Below are positions 1 to 7,489 of a DNA stretch of 32,931 nucleotides, piece after piece. The DNA is from Acidisphaera sp. L21 (GTDB taxonomy: Bacteria; Pseudomonadota; Alphaproteobacteria; Acetobacterales; Acetobacteraceae). Numbering within the stretch: the stretch's first letter is position 1; every line of letters begins with the position of its first letter. The position numbers were made by a program, and so were the translations under genes. The stretch spans positions 34,952-67,882 of the forward strand of contig NZ_LMUY01000037.1 of the NCBI RefSeq assembly GCF_009765685.1, in the 5' to 3' direction. The notes below the pieces were generated by a model. The model searched no databases. It had not been told where the DNA came from and saw nothing but the letters and a program-made list of their open reading frames with translations.

Positions 1-784
1 CCGGGGTCGCATCGGCGATGTCGATCTCCCCCGCTTCCAGCGCCGCGATACGGGTAGAGGCATCCGGGATGAAACGATGCACGATGCGTGCAACCTTCGA
101 CGGGCCCTTGTTGGTGTTGTACGATGGCGCCCAGTTATACGCGTCGAACCGGTCCAGCACGACGCGCTGCCCGTTCTCCCACGACGTGAACTTGAACGGC
201 CCGGCGCCCACCGGCGCACGTGCGAACCCGGCATCGCCCAGCTTGCGCACCGCGGTCGGTGACACCGGCGCCAGCGTGCATTCGGCAAAGCTCGCCACCG
301 CGGCGCCGAACGGGGAAGAGTATTTCACCCGTACCTGCGACGGGCTGATGACGTCGCACCCGGCATACGGCCCCAACTGCGTCACGGCACCTTCGCTGGC
401 CAGCTTCGGATCGGCGATGGTGTCGAAGGTGAATTTCACCGCGTCGGCATCGAAGCGCGTGCCGTCGTGGAACTGCACGTCCTCGCGCAATTTCAGAATG
501 ACACTGCGACCGTCGGCCGCCGCCTCCCATCCGGTAGCCAAGCCCGGCAGCAATTTGTTGCTGCTGTCGCTGGCGACCAACGTATCGAACACTTGCGTCA
601 CAACCTGGTATTCGTGCCGCGAACTTGTGACCCGCGGGTCAAACGTGCGCGCGCCATTATCGTCCTCGCCCCAAGTGATCGTCAGCGGCTTGGCATCCTG
701 CGCGGAGGCGCTGCGAATCGCGGGTGCCGCCAGCAGCCCGCCAACGACGGCGCGGCGTGTAAGGGGCAGACGGTCAGAAGCCAT
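1..784 (-). CDS. ABC transporter family-5 solute-binding protein, 3' end cut by window edge
   Basis: The N-terminal 261 residues of a periplasmic dipeptide/oligopeptide-type binding protein (SBP_bac_5, DppA/OppA class) that delivers a small peptide or amide-like ligand to an inner-membrane ABC transporter. The start is ATG at 784-782, with a GGAGAG ribosome site six bases upstream. The N-terminus has a twin-arginine stretch (TRRAVVGG) and an Ala-rich hydrophobic segment ending in SASAQ, so Tat export is likely. Family signatures seen are the FDPR region near residue 45, LPGLATGWE, the LREDVQFHDGTRFDADAVKF block and GAGPFKF. The gene is divergent from the DMFase-like/DppBC operon, separated by 125 bases, and may supply its binding protein. 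The C-terminal half lies outside the window. Family assignment is firm; the ligand is unknown. Confidence 0.9.
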   Translation of the reverse strand, partial: MASDRLPLTRRAVVGGLLAAPAIRSASAQDAKPLTITWGEDDNGARTFDPRVTSSRHEYQVVTQVFDTLVASDSSNKLLPGLATGWEAAADGRSVILKLREDVQFHDGTRFDADAVKFTFDTIADPKLASEGAVTQLGPYAGCDVISPSQVRVKYSSPFGAAVASFAECTLAPVSPTAVRKLGDAGFARAPVGAGPFKFTSWENGQRVVLDRFDAYNWAPSYNTNKGPSKVARIVHRFIPDASTRIAALEAGEIDIADATP

Positions 785-835
785 GCAACACTCTCCGGGG
801 AATAAACCACCGGACAATGGGGGCAGCGATGGCAT

Positions 836-850
836 GAAGGCAATGCCTTC
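836..850. promoter_or_regulatory. Inverted repeat between divergent SBP and DMFase-like genes
   Basis: GAAGGC-AAT-GCCTTC, a perfect dyad with 6-base arms and a 3-base centre, lies in the 125-base divergent intergenic region. Its position would suit an operator shared by the two promoters. No regulator gene is adjacent, and a dyad this short can occur by chance in GC-rich DNA. Confidence 0.35.
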
Positions 851-909
851 GGGTTGCCCTGGCACGAACTCTGCTACAGGTTGCCGACCAAACAGGGCTT
901 GGAGATTCG

Positions 910-3096
910 ATGTATTCCGTCGCGGGGTATTGCGACCGCTGGAGCGTTAAGCCCGGCCAAGCCATTCGCTTCATGGTCAGCAGCACCGATGATGCGCCGA
1001 TCTCACTGCGGTTTCTGCGCCATCTATGTGCGGACCCAAATCCCAACGGCCCGGGGCTGCGCAATGTCGTGATGCCAAGCCCGCTGGACGGCACGCATCC
1101 CGCCCAATTCCAACCCGCATGGCTTGGCAGTTACGGTGTGGCGCAACGCGCGGTCACGCCGGGTGCGACGCTGGGGCTGGGCGTCACCATCTGGCCCACT
1201 GCCCCGGAAGCAGGGATGCAATCGCTGGTGACGTTGAGCGGAACAGGCTGGCAATTGGTGCTGGGCATCGACGCCGCCGGGGCATTTGCCGAAATCGACG
1301 GCACGCGTGTGAGTGTTGCCGCACCCATGCTCGACCGTCGCTGGTACGACATAGCGCTAACGATCGATGCGACTGGAAGTTTGCATTTGTCACAGCGCCC
1401 GCGGGATCCAGTGCCACTAGCGCATGAAACCGGGATCGCATCCGCCACAGTGCAAACGCTGCCAGCCGGCGCATGCCAAGTGATGGTGGCGGCAATGCCT
1501 GGTGAAACATCACCAGCGACGGCGAATTACAACGGCAAGCTGGAACGCCCGACGATCTGGCGGAACCGAACTGTGGATGCCGTGCTGAACGCACAACGCG
1601 ATGCCATTCCGGCGATCGCGGCGGATCTGGTCGCATGCTGGGATTTCTCGATCGGGATCGACGGCTACCAGGCCACCGATATCGGCCCCGACGCCGCGCA
1701 CGCCACACTCGTCGCACTACCAACCCGGGCGATGACAGGCGCCAATTGGACGGGCGAGGTGCACGATTGGAAGCACGCGCCCGAGCAATACGGCGCAATT
1801 CATTTCCACGATGACGATCAGGGTGATCTGGGCTGGGCACCCAGCTTCGAACTGAGCGTGCCGGCCGACTGGCCCAGCGGCTTCTACAGCGCCGAGATCA
1901 GCAAAGCAGGCGCCGTCGATCACATTCCATTCTTTGTCCGCCCCACTGCCGCGCGTGCCGCATTGGCGGTGCTGGTTCCGACCTTCACCTACCAAGTGTA
2001 TGGCTGCTACGTTCGCCCCGGCCGCGGCACCGAGATCGCCGAGCGGGTCGCCGCATGGGGTGCCCTGGCGCAAACGCCGGACATGAACCGGCAGTTCGGC
2101 CTGTCCAGCTACAACTACCATTCGGACGGCTCGGGCGTCGCCATCACCAGCATGGCGCGCCCGATGCTGGACACGCGGCCGGTGCAAATGAGCCTGATGG
2201 ACCCGTCGCCCAACGGCTCCGGCACCGGGCGCATCTGCTCGGACAGCTACATTGTGGATTGGCTGGACCGCGCGGGCATTCCGTTCGACGTGGTGACCGA
2301 CCACGACCTGCACGAGGAAGGCGTGGCCCTGCTGCAGCCCTACCGCGCGGTCATTGCCACCCAGCACCCGGAATACCATTCGGATCGGATGATGCAGGCG
2401 CTGGAGGATTTTCAGGACCTCGGCGGTCGCTTCATGTATCTGGGTGGCAACGGCTTCTACTGGCGGGCCGAGCCGTCCGCCGCGGCCCCGCATGCGCTGG
2501 AGATTCGCCGGGCCGAGGGCGGTATTCGCGTTTGGGCAACCGAAGCGGGCGAGAGCTACCAGGCCCATGGCGGTGGATATGGCGGGTTGTGGCGCCGTAT
2601 CGGCCGGCCGTCGCACCGGCTGGTCGGCATCGGCTTCTCCGTGCAGGGGCGCCATCTCGGCTTCCCCTACCACTTCACCGGGGGCATCACCGACCCGCGC
2701 GTGGCGTTCATGCTGGACGGGCTGGACGTGGCGCCGGGCCAAGTGTTCGGCGATGCCGGGTTCATGGGCGGCGGCGCCTCCGGCTTCGAACTGGACAGCG
2801 CCGACGTTCGCTACGGCACGCCGCCACATGCCCTGATCGTTGCCAAGGGCATCGTGATCCACCCCGACTACCTGCCCGTCAACGAGGACATGCTGGTCAT
2901 TCGTCACCCTCGCCCGCACGAGGATTGGTCCTGCGCCGACATGGTCTTCTTCGAGACGAAAGCGGGGGGCGCCGTGTTCTCGGTCGGGTCCATGACTTAT
3001 GTCGGCAGCCTGCCGGTGAATGGCTACGACAACACCCTCACCCGGCTGACCACCAACGTGCTTCGGCGGTTCCTCGACCCGGCGCCATTCGTCTGA
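910..3096 (+). CDS. N,N-dimethylformamidase large (beta) subunit-like protein, copy 1
   Basis: A 728-residue cytoplasmic protein with no signal peptide, resembling the large subunit of N,N-dimethylformamidase, an iron amidohydrolase that splits DMF into dimethylamine and formate. Known large subunits are about 760 residues. The N-terminal half looks like a beta-rich LamG-type region; the C-terminal half carries the catalytic fold. The motif QHPEYH places His486 and Glu488 two apart, as I recall for the His/Glu pair at the iron of the characterised enzyme; Tyr367 and Tyr401 are candidate tyrosinate ligands from spacing. The start at 910 is supported by a GGAGA site at 901-905 and by alignment with the second copy (GYCDRWSVKPGQ here, GYADRWSVRQGE there). 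It heads an operon with DppB/DppC-like permeases. No small subunit (about 130 residues in DMFase) is adjacent. The true substrate is unknown and may be another N-substituted amide. Confidence 0.8.
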   Translation: MYSVAGYCDRWSVKPGQAIRFMVSSTDDAPISLRFLRHLCADPNPNGPGLRNVVMPSPLDGTHPAQFQPAWLGSYGVAQRAVTPGATLGLGVTIWPTAPEAGMQSLVTLSGTGWQLVLGIDAAGAFAEIDGTRVSVAAPMLDRRWYDIALTIDATGSLHLSQRPRDPVPLAHETGIASATVQTLPAGACQVMVAAMPGETSPATANYNGKLERPTIWRNRTVDAVLNAQRDAIPAIAADLVACWDFSIGIDGYQATDIGPDAAHATLVALPTRAMTGANWTGEVHDWKHAPEQYGAIHFHDDDQGDLGWAPSFELSVPADWPSGFYSAEISKAGAVDHIPFFVRPTAARAALAVLVPTFTYQVYGCYVRPGRGTEIAERVAAWGALAQTPDMNRQFGLSSYNYHSDGSGVAITSMARPMLDTRPVQMSLMDPSPNGSGTGRICSDSYIVDWLDRAGIPFDVVTDHDLHEEGVALLQPYRAVIATQHPEYHSDRMMQALEDFQDLGGRFMYLGGNGFYWRAEPSAAAPHALEIRRAEGGIRVWATEAGESYQAHGGGYGGLWRRIGRPSHRLVGIGFSVQGRHLGFPYHFTGGITDPRVAFMLDGLDVAPGQVFGDAGFMGGGASGFELDSADVRYGTPPHALIVAKGIVIHPDYLPVNEDMLVIRHPRPHEDWSCADMVFFETKAGGAVFSVGSMTYVGSLPVNGYDNTLTRLTTNVLRRFLDPAPFV

Positions 3097-3142
3097 GCAG
3101 GGTCATGTATTTAGGATTTTCCTACGTCGCCAGGCCCCATCG

Positions 3143-4066
3143 ATGAGGGTCCGGCGGCTATTGCGCCCCTTTGCCGGGTTGATCCCGACGCTGCTGCTGA
3201 CCTGGACGCTGGTGTTCGGCGCGCTGCAACTGGTGCCGGGTGACCCTGTGGAGTTAATGCTGGCCAACAGCCAGGCGAGCGAACAGGCGGTCGCGGCCAC
3301 TCGGACGAAATTAGGCCTGGATCGGCCAGTTTGGCTGCAATACGTCACCTTCCTCGGCCATGCCGTCACCGGCGATTTCGGCAACAGCTTCCGCACGCGC
3401 GAACCGGTGACGAAGATGATCGGCGACCAACTGCCAGCCACGCTGTGGCTCTCCGCCGGTGGGCTGTTGTTCGGGCTGATCTTCGGCACGCTATTGGGCG
3501 TCGTCGCCGGACTACGACCGGATGGCTGGATCGACACGTCCATCATGACGATTGCTCTGGCTGGCGTGTCGATGCCGGGCTTTTGGGTGGCGATGCTGCT
3601 GATCCAGATCTTCGCCACCAGCCTCGGCTGGCTGCCAGTGTTGGGCAGCGGTCCTACGGCGTTGATCCTGCCCAGCATCTCCGTTGGGCTGTTCCTGGTG
3701 GGCGGTCTGGCACGGCTGGTGCGGTCGAGCTTGATTGAGGTTCTGGGCCAAGATTATGTGCGCACTGCGAGGGCCAAAGGCCTGCCGGAGGCACGGGTGG
3801 TGATCAAACACGCGCTGCGTAATGCCGCCATCCCGCCGCTGAGCCTCCTGGGCGTGCAATTTGCCCTGCTGATCGGCGGCGCAGTGGTAACGGAAACCGT
3901 CTTTGCCCGACCCGGCATCGGCGCAATGCTGGTCACTGCGGTGCTGGAGAAGGACTATCCCCTGGTGCAAGGGATCGCAGTCTGGACGACGGCGGCCTGC
4001 GTGTTGGTGAACCTCCTGATCGACCTGCTTTACACGATCCTCGATCCACGGGCGCGCTTGGTATGA
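3143..4066 (+). CDS. ABC transporter permease, DppB/OppB type
   Basis: A 307-residue integral inner-membrane permease of the dipeptide/oligopeptide/nickel family. An N-terminal segment (RRLLRPFAGLIPTLLLTWTL) is followed by a periplasmic part with the family pattern VPGDPVELML and a LGLDRP turn. Several hydrophobic spans follow, with the cytoplasmic EAA-type loop YVRTARAKGLPEARVVIKHA that contacts the ATPase. It starts 46 bases after the DMFase-like gene and overlaps the next permease by four bases (ATGA), so the three are probably co-transcribed. Only a weak ribosome site is seen before the ATG. It would act with the DppC-like partner and a binding protein, possibly the divergent one at 1-784. 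Subfamily is firm; substrate is not. Confidence 0.93.
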   Translation: MRVRRLLRPFAGLIPTLLLTWTLVFGALQLVPGDPVELMLANSQASEQAVAATRTKLGLDRPVWLQYVTFLGHAVTGDFGNSFRTREPVTKMIGDQLPATLWLSAGGLLFGLIFGTLLGVVAGLRPDGWIDTSIMTIALAGVSMPGFWVAMLLIQIFATSLGWLPVLGSGPTALILPSISVGLFLVGGLARLVRSSLIEVLGQDYVRTARAKGLPEARVVIKHALRNAAIPPLSLLGVQFALLIGGAVVTETVFARPGIGAMLVTAVLEKDYPLVQGIAVWTTAACVLVNLLIDLLYTILDPRARLV

Positions 4067-4893
4067 AAACGTTTCGCCAGCTCTTTGGTAGCCCAGGCGC
4101 CGCGGTGGGCTTGCTAGTGCTCGTCATCGTTATCGGCGGCGCGATCATCGCCCCATTCGTGGCGCCCTATGATTGGAACGGCACAGGTGTCTGCCGGCGA
4201 TTAGCTGCACCATCGGCAGCACACTGGTTCGGCTGCGACCTGTTTGGGCGCGACGTGTTCAGCCGAGTTCTCTATGGCGGGAGATATTCCCTCGCTATGG
4301 GGCTCTCTACCGTCGCCATCAGCACGAGTTTCGGTGGGCTGTTTGGCGTCATCATTGCCTACACCAAGGGCTGGACGGATCGGCTGGGTAGTCGCGGGAT
4401 CGATATCATGCTGGGCTTTCCACCCATCCTGCTCGCTATCCTCCTCATTGCTATTTTTGGGGTAGGGCTGTTGAACGCCGCCCTCGCAGTCGGGCTAGCC
4501 AGCATTCCGCGATTCGCCCGGGTGATCCGCGGGGCAACGCTGTCCCTAACGACACTGGATTATGTGGAGGCCGCGCAGGCCATGGGCGCGCGGCATCTCC
4601 GCGTGGTGTGGCGGCACTTGCTGCCCAACTTGGCACCAACCATCATAGTGCTGGCGACACTTGATCTCGGCAACGCCGTTCTCTTCACGGCAACGCTGTC
4701 ATTCCTGGGGCTCGGTGCGCAACCACCTACGCCGGAATGGGGCACGATGCTAAACGCGGGACGGGATTATATCCGCTACGCGCCGTGGACGATGATCTTC
4801 CCGGGTCTTGCCCTATTCCTGACTGTCATGGCCGTGAACTTGGTCGGCGACCGGCTGAGCCGTATCCTAGACCCTCGCCGGCGCGCCCGCTGA
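4063..4893 (+). CDS. ABC transporter permease, DppC/OppC type
   Basis: A 276-residue permease partner of the preceding gene, with which it shares a four-base ATGA overlap. It shows the usual DppC layout: an N-terminal membrane span (AVGLLVLVIVIGGAIIAPFV), a short loop with HWFGCDLFGRDVFSRVLYGG, five further hydrophobic segments, the EAA-type loop YVEAAQAMGARHLRVVWRHL, and the C-terminal FLGLGAQPPTPEWG signature. DppD/DppF-type ATPase genes would normally follow, but the next thing downstream, 11 bases on, is the parS-like palindrome pair of the replication module. The ATPases must be encoded elsewhere, or were lost by rearrangement. Confidence 0.93.
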   Translation: MKTFRQLFGSPGAAVGLLVLVIVIGGAIIAPFVAPYDWNGTGVCRRLAAPSAAHWFGCDLFGRDVFSRVLYGGRYSLAMGLSTVAISTSFGGLFGVIIAYTKGWTDRLGSRGIDIMLGFPPILLAILLIAIFGVGLLNAALAVGLASIPRFARVIRGATLSLTTLDYVEAAQAMGARHLRVVWRHLLPNLAPTIIVLATLDLGNAVLFTATLSFLGLGAQPPTPEWGTMLNAGRDYIRYAPWTMIFPGLALFLTVMAVNLVGDRLSRILDPRRRAR

Positions 4894-4904
4894 CGGAGCA
4901 GTCC

Positions 4905-4947
4905 ATTGACAGCTGTCAACGCCACGGCGTGATTGACAGCTGTCAAT
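4905..4947. repeat. Two parS-like 16-bp palindromes upstream of repA
   Basis: ATTGACAGCTGTCAAC at 4905-4920 and ATTGACAGCTGTCAAT at 4932-4947 share the perfect 14-base palindrome TTGACAGCTGTCAA; the second is a perfect 16-base palindrome. Their centres are 27 bases apart. Each matches the repABC-plasmid parS pattern as I recall it (GTTNNCNGCNGNNAAC) except at the first base, and at the last base of the second copy. I found no further full copies in the window. They are the probable binding sites for RepB (ParB), acting as the centromere and perhaps also repressing the repAB promoter. Confidence 0.75.
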
Positions 4948-4961
4948 GCCCATCGGTAGAC

Positions 4962-4976
4962 AGCGTGAGACACGCT
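4962..4976. promoter_or_regulatory. Inverted repeat in the repA leader
   Basis: AGCGTG-AGA-CACGCT, a perfect dyad with 6-base arms, lies 15 bases after the second parS-like palindrome and about 30 bases before the repA start. RepA proteins of repABC plasmids bind operators near their own promoter. This is the best candidate here, by position only. Confidence 0.4.
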
Positions 4977-5006
4977 TAAGCCGAGAGTTCGGGAAAGATT
5001 CCGTAG

Positions 5007-6209
5007 ATGCGCGCAGAAGCAGAAGTGACGGTGCCTGCCGGGATCGACGATACCATCCGGGCCGACGCGCAAACCCTCAGCGCCGAGTTGTTCAACCTAC
5101 GCGCCCGGTTGTTCCCGCCGAGCGCCGCCAAAGAGTTGCGCCACTTCACCAGTGGTGAGGCTGCTTCGCTCATTGGAGTAAGCGACGCCTATCTCCGCCA
5201 GATCTCGCTCGCCGGCGACGGTCCGGTGCCGCAGCAGGCCAAAGGTGGCCGCCGTTCGTATACGCTCGCCCAGATCAACGAACTGCGTGTCTATCTATCG
5301 AAGGAGGGCCGCGATTACCTACCCGCCCGCCGGGGCAAGGACCATCTGCAGGTCATCGCGGTCACCAACTTCAAAGGCGGCTCCGGAAAAACTACCACCT
5401 CCGCCCATCTGGCCCAGTATCTGGCCATGCAGGGGTTTCGGGTGTTGGCCGTGGATCTGGACCCGCAATCCAGCCTGTCGGCCCTGTTCGGCGTGCAGCC
5501 GGAGACGGATCTGGGCGAGAACGAAACCCTGTACGCTGCGATTCGGTACGATGACCGGCGCCGCCCGTTGCGGGAGGTGATCCGACCCACCTATTTCTCG
5601 GGCATCGATCTGGTGCCGGGCAATCTGGAACTGCAGGAGTTCGAGCACGACACCCCACGCGTTCTCGCCCGTGGCAAGCGGGGCGAACATGACCTGTTCT
5701 TCGCCCGGATCAAGGAAACCTTCGACAGCGTCGATGGGCAATACGACGTCATCGTGTTGGATTGCCCACCACAACTCGGTTTTCTGACGCTGGGCGCGTT
5801 GTGTGCGGCGACCGGCGTGCTGGTGACGGTGCATCCACAAATGCTGGACGTCGCCAGCATGTCGCAATTCCTGCTAATGACGGCGGACCTGCTCGGCGTC
5901 GTGCGCGCCGCTGGGGGTAATCTACAATACGACTTCCTGCGCTACCTCATCACACGATACGAGCCGCAGGACGGCCCGCAGACACAGATCGTCGCCTTTC
6001 TGCGCAACATGTTCGGCGAGCGGGTGCTGATCAATCCGATGCTGAAATCCACCGCCGTGTCGGATGCCGGGCTGACCAAGCAGACCCTTTACGAAATCAG
6101 CCGCCAAACCATTGGTCGCGCCACCTATGCAAGGGCCGTGGAGGCGCTGGACGCGGTGAACGGTGAGGTGGAAACCCTGATCAAACGCGCATGGGGGAGG
6201 GCACTCTGA
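5007..6209 (+). CDS. repA: Plasmid partitioning protein RepA (ParA ATPase)
   Basis: A 400-residue type Ia ParA ATPase of the repABC class, which moves the replicon to daughter cells together with RepB and parS and represses its own operon. The N-terminal region contains a helix-turn-helix of MerR-like appearance (TSGEAASLIGVSDAYLRQIS, about residues 50-70), followed by a basic stretch. Walker A is KGGSGKTTT (residues 123-131), the A' motif is DLDPQSS (150-156), and Walker B is VIVLDCPP (248-255). Length and domain order match the family closely. The start at 5007 gives the usual N-terminal length, but no strong ribosome site is seen. repB begins within its stop codon (TGATG). The parS-like pair lies just upstream. 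To be distinguished from the initiator at 7490-8500, which is also called RepA in databases. Confidence 0.95.
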   Translation: MRAEAEVTVPAGIDDTIRADAQTLSAELFNLRARLFPPSAAKELRHFTSGEAASLIGVSDAYLRQISLAGDGPVPQQAKGGRRSYTLAQINELRVYLSKEGRDYLPARRGKDHLQVIAVTNFKGGSGKTTTSAHLAQYLAMQGFRVLAVDLDPQSSLSALFGVQPETDLGENETLYAAIRYDDRRRPLREVIRPTYFSGIDLVPGNLELQEFEHDTPRVLARGKRGEHDLFFARIKETFDSVDGQYDVIVLDCPPQLGFLTLGALCAATGVLVTVHPQMLDVASMSQFLLMTADLLGVVRAAGGNLQYDFLRYLITRYEPQDGPQTQIVAFLRNMFGERVLINPMLKSTAVSDAGLTKQTLYEISRQTIGRATYARAVEALDAVNGEVETLIKRAWGRAL

Positions 6210-7192
6210 TGAAGCGAAAGGACATGCTGAAATCCGCCTTCGGCCCAGACCCGGCGCCGACACCCCCAACCACCACCCCCGCAACCGACCGGGTGCCGTC
6301 GGGCGCCGTGCGGGCGATGGGGCTCAGCCTCGGTCGCATCGGGGAAGACGCGGCCCGGGTCGCCACACTGGAGCAGCAGCTTGCCCGCGGCGAGATGGTG
6401 CAGGATCTGGACCCGGCGATCGTGGAACCGTCCTTCGTAGAGGACCGGCTGGCCCGCACGGCGGACCCGGATTTCCGACGCCTGGTCGAAAGTATCGGCG
6501 CCACCGGGCAGCAGGTGCCAATCCTGGTACGGCCGCATCCGGCCCGGCCTGGCGCCTACCAGGTCGCCTATGGGCATCGCCGCCTGAACGCCTGCACCGA
6601 ACTTGGCAGGAAGGTAAAGGCGATCATCCGCACCCTCACCGATGCCGAATTGGTGGTGGCGCAGGGCAAGGAGAATGCCGAACGCCGCAACTTGTCCTTC
6701 ATCGAGCGCGCGATGTTTGCCGCCCACTTGGAGCGGCAGGGGTTCGAGCGTGCCACCATTCAATCCGCGCTTTCGGTCCATCCGGCGGAACTGACCCGGT
6801 TTCTTGCCGTGTCTCGCAGCATTCCGACCGACATCATTCAGGCCATCGGACCTTCACCGCGCGCCGGGCGCCCGCGATGGATGGAACTGGCGAAGCTGTT
6901 GGAGGCCCCGGCGCAGCGCGAAAGCATGACACGGCTGACGACCCAGCCGTCGTTTCGCGGCGCCGGCACCGATGCACGGTTCGACCAGGCGATCGAAACC
7001 CTGCGCGCAGCGCCGGTGGAGACCGACGCTGCCCCAGCCCTCATCCGCGATCGCGACGGCCAGCCGGTGATTCGGGCCGAACGCAGCCCTCATACACTGC
7101 GGCTGGTGGTCGATTTGAAGGCCGCGCCGGGATTGGACGCACATTTACTCGCACTATTACCCGGCATCGTCGCCAGTTTCGGTGCGGAATGA
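6209..7192 (+). CDS. repB: Plasmid partitioning protein RepB (ParB family)
   Basis: The centromere-binding partner of RepA. A ParB/Sulfiredoxin-like N-domain contains the nucleotide-binding motif YGHRRLNAC (Tyr121-His123-Arg124-Arg125) and the second box ENAERRNLSFIERA. It is followed by a DNA-binding helix-turn-helix region and a C-terminal dimerisation part. I chose ATG 6209, which overlaps the repA stop as TGATG, rather than ATG 6191: GGGAGGG lies seven bases before it and the protein then opens MKRKDMLKSAF, as RepB proteins usually do, giving 327 residues. It probably binds the TTGACAGCTGTCAA palindromes at 4905-4947. The gene that follows in a canonical repABC operon would be repC; here an iteron origin and a different initiator follow. 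Confidence 0.94.
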   Translation: MKRKDMLKSAFGPDPAPTPPTTTPATDRVPSGAVRAMGLSLGRIGEDAARVATLEQQLARGEMVQDLDPAIVEPSFVEDRLARTADPDFRRLVESIGATGQQVPILVRPHPARPGAYQVAYGHRRLNACTELGRKVKAIIRTLTDAELVVAQGKENAERRNLSFIERAMFAAHLERQGFERATIQSALSVHPAELTRFLAVSRSIPTDIIQAIGPSPRAGRPRWMELAKLLEAPAQRESMTRLTTQPSFRGAGTDARFDQAIETLRAAPVETDAAPALIRDRDGQPVIRAERSPHTLRLVVDLKAAPGLDAHLLALLPGIVASFGAE

Positions 7193-7198
7193 GCATTC

Positions 7199-7451
7199 GG
7201 ACCGTGGACTATTGCGATGCGCACCATTCTGCGGCTCTGGTGCGCCCATGATCTCGGGACCGTGGACTATTGCGAGACGATGGCGGCTCAGAGGCTTACC
7301 CGACTCGCTTCGAGCAAAATGGGAGCACCCGAGTCCCGACTTCCGCCGGACAATCACGGGCGTGGACTGTTGCGTGGCATGTGAGGACTGTTGCGATAAG
7401 CTGTAATAACGGAATCAGTGACTTAGGTCACATGTCCCGTGGACTGTTGCG
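7199..7451 (+). repeat. Iteron array, five direct copies
   Basis: The core CGTGGACTRTTGCG occurs at 7203-7216 and 7261-7274 (both within an identical 19-base GGACCGTGGACTATTGCGA), 7361-7374 and 7438-7451, with a degenerate 12/14 copy at 7382-7395. Start-to-start spacings are 58, 100, 21 and 56 bases. They are the expected binding sites of the initiator encoded at 7490-8500. Confidence 0.88.
7418..7431. promoter_or_regulatory. Small inverted repeat inside the origin
   Basis: GTGAC-TTAG-GTCAC, a perfect 5-base dyad, sits between iteron copies four and five in the A/T-richer part of the origin and could be an operator or a host-factor site. It is short, so confidence is low. Confidence 0.3.
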
Positions 7452-7489
7452 TGCTTACTAATAGAGACTTCTAATATCGCTCAAATAGT

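Larger units (their letters stand above)
7193..7489. other. Replication origin region (iteron-containing, no gene)
   Basis: This 297-base gene-free stretch between repB and the initiator gene holds five copies of an iteron, one small inverted repeat and, at its right end (about 7396-7490), DNA distinctly richer in A/T than its surroundings. Together these are the hallmarks of an iteron-type origin with an adjacent melting region and the initiator's promoter. I could not find a clear DnaA box. Identification as oriV is by organisation and not by known sequence. Confidence 0.75.

Noticed and set aside
18-950. Long plus-strand open frame opposite the first solute-binding protein
   Set aside because: It is the antisense of a clear family-5 binding protein with a good ribosome site; the translated product has no recognisable motif and runs into the DMFase-like gene.
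1717-2919. 400-codon minus-strand open frame inside the first DMFase-like gene
   Set aside because: It is a GC-driven shadow: its product is His/Gln/Arg-rich and shows no family signature, while the plus strand matches its paralogue throughout.
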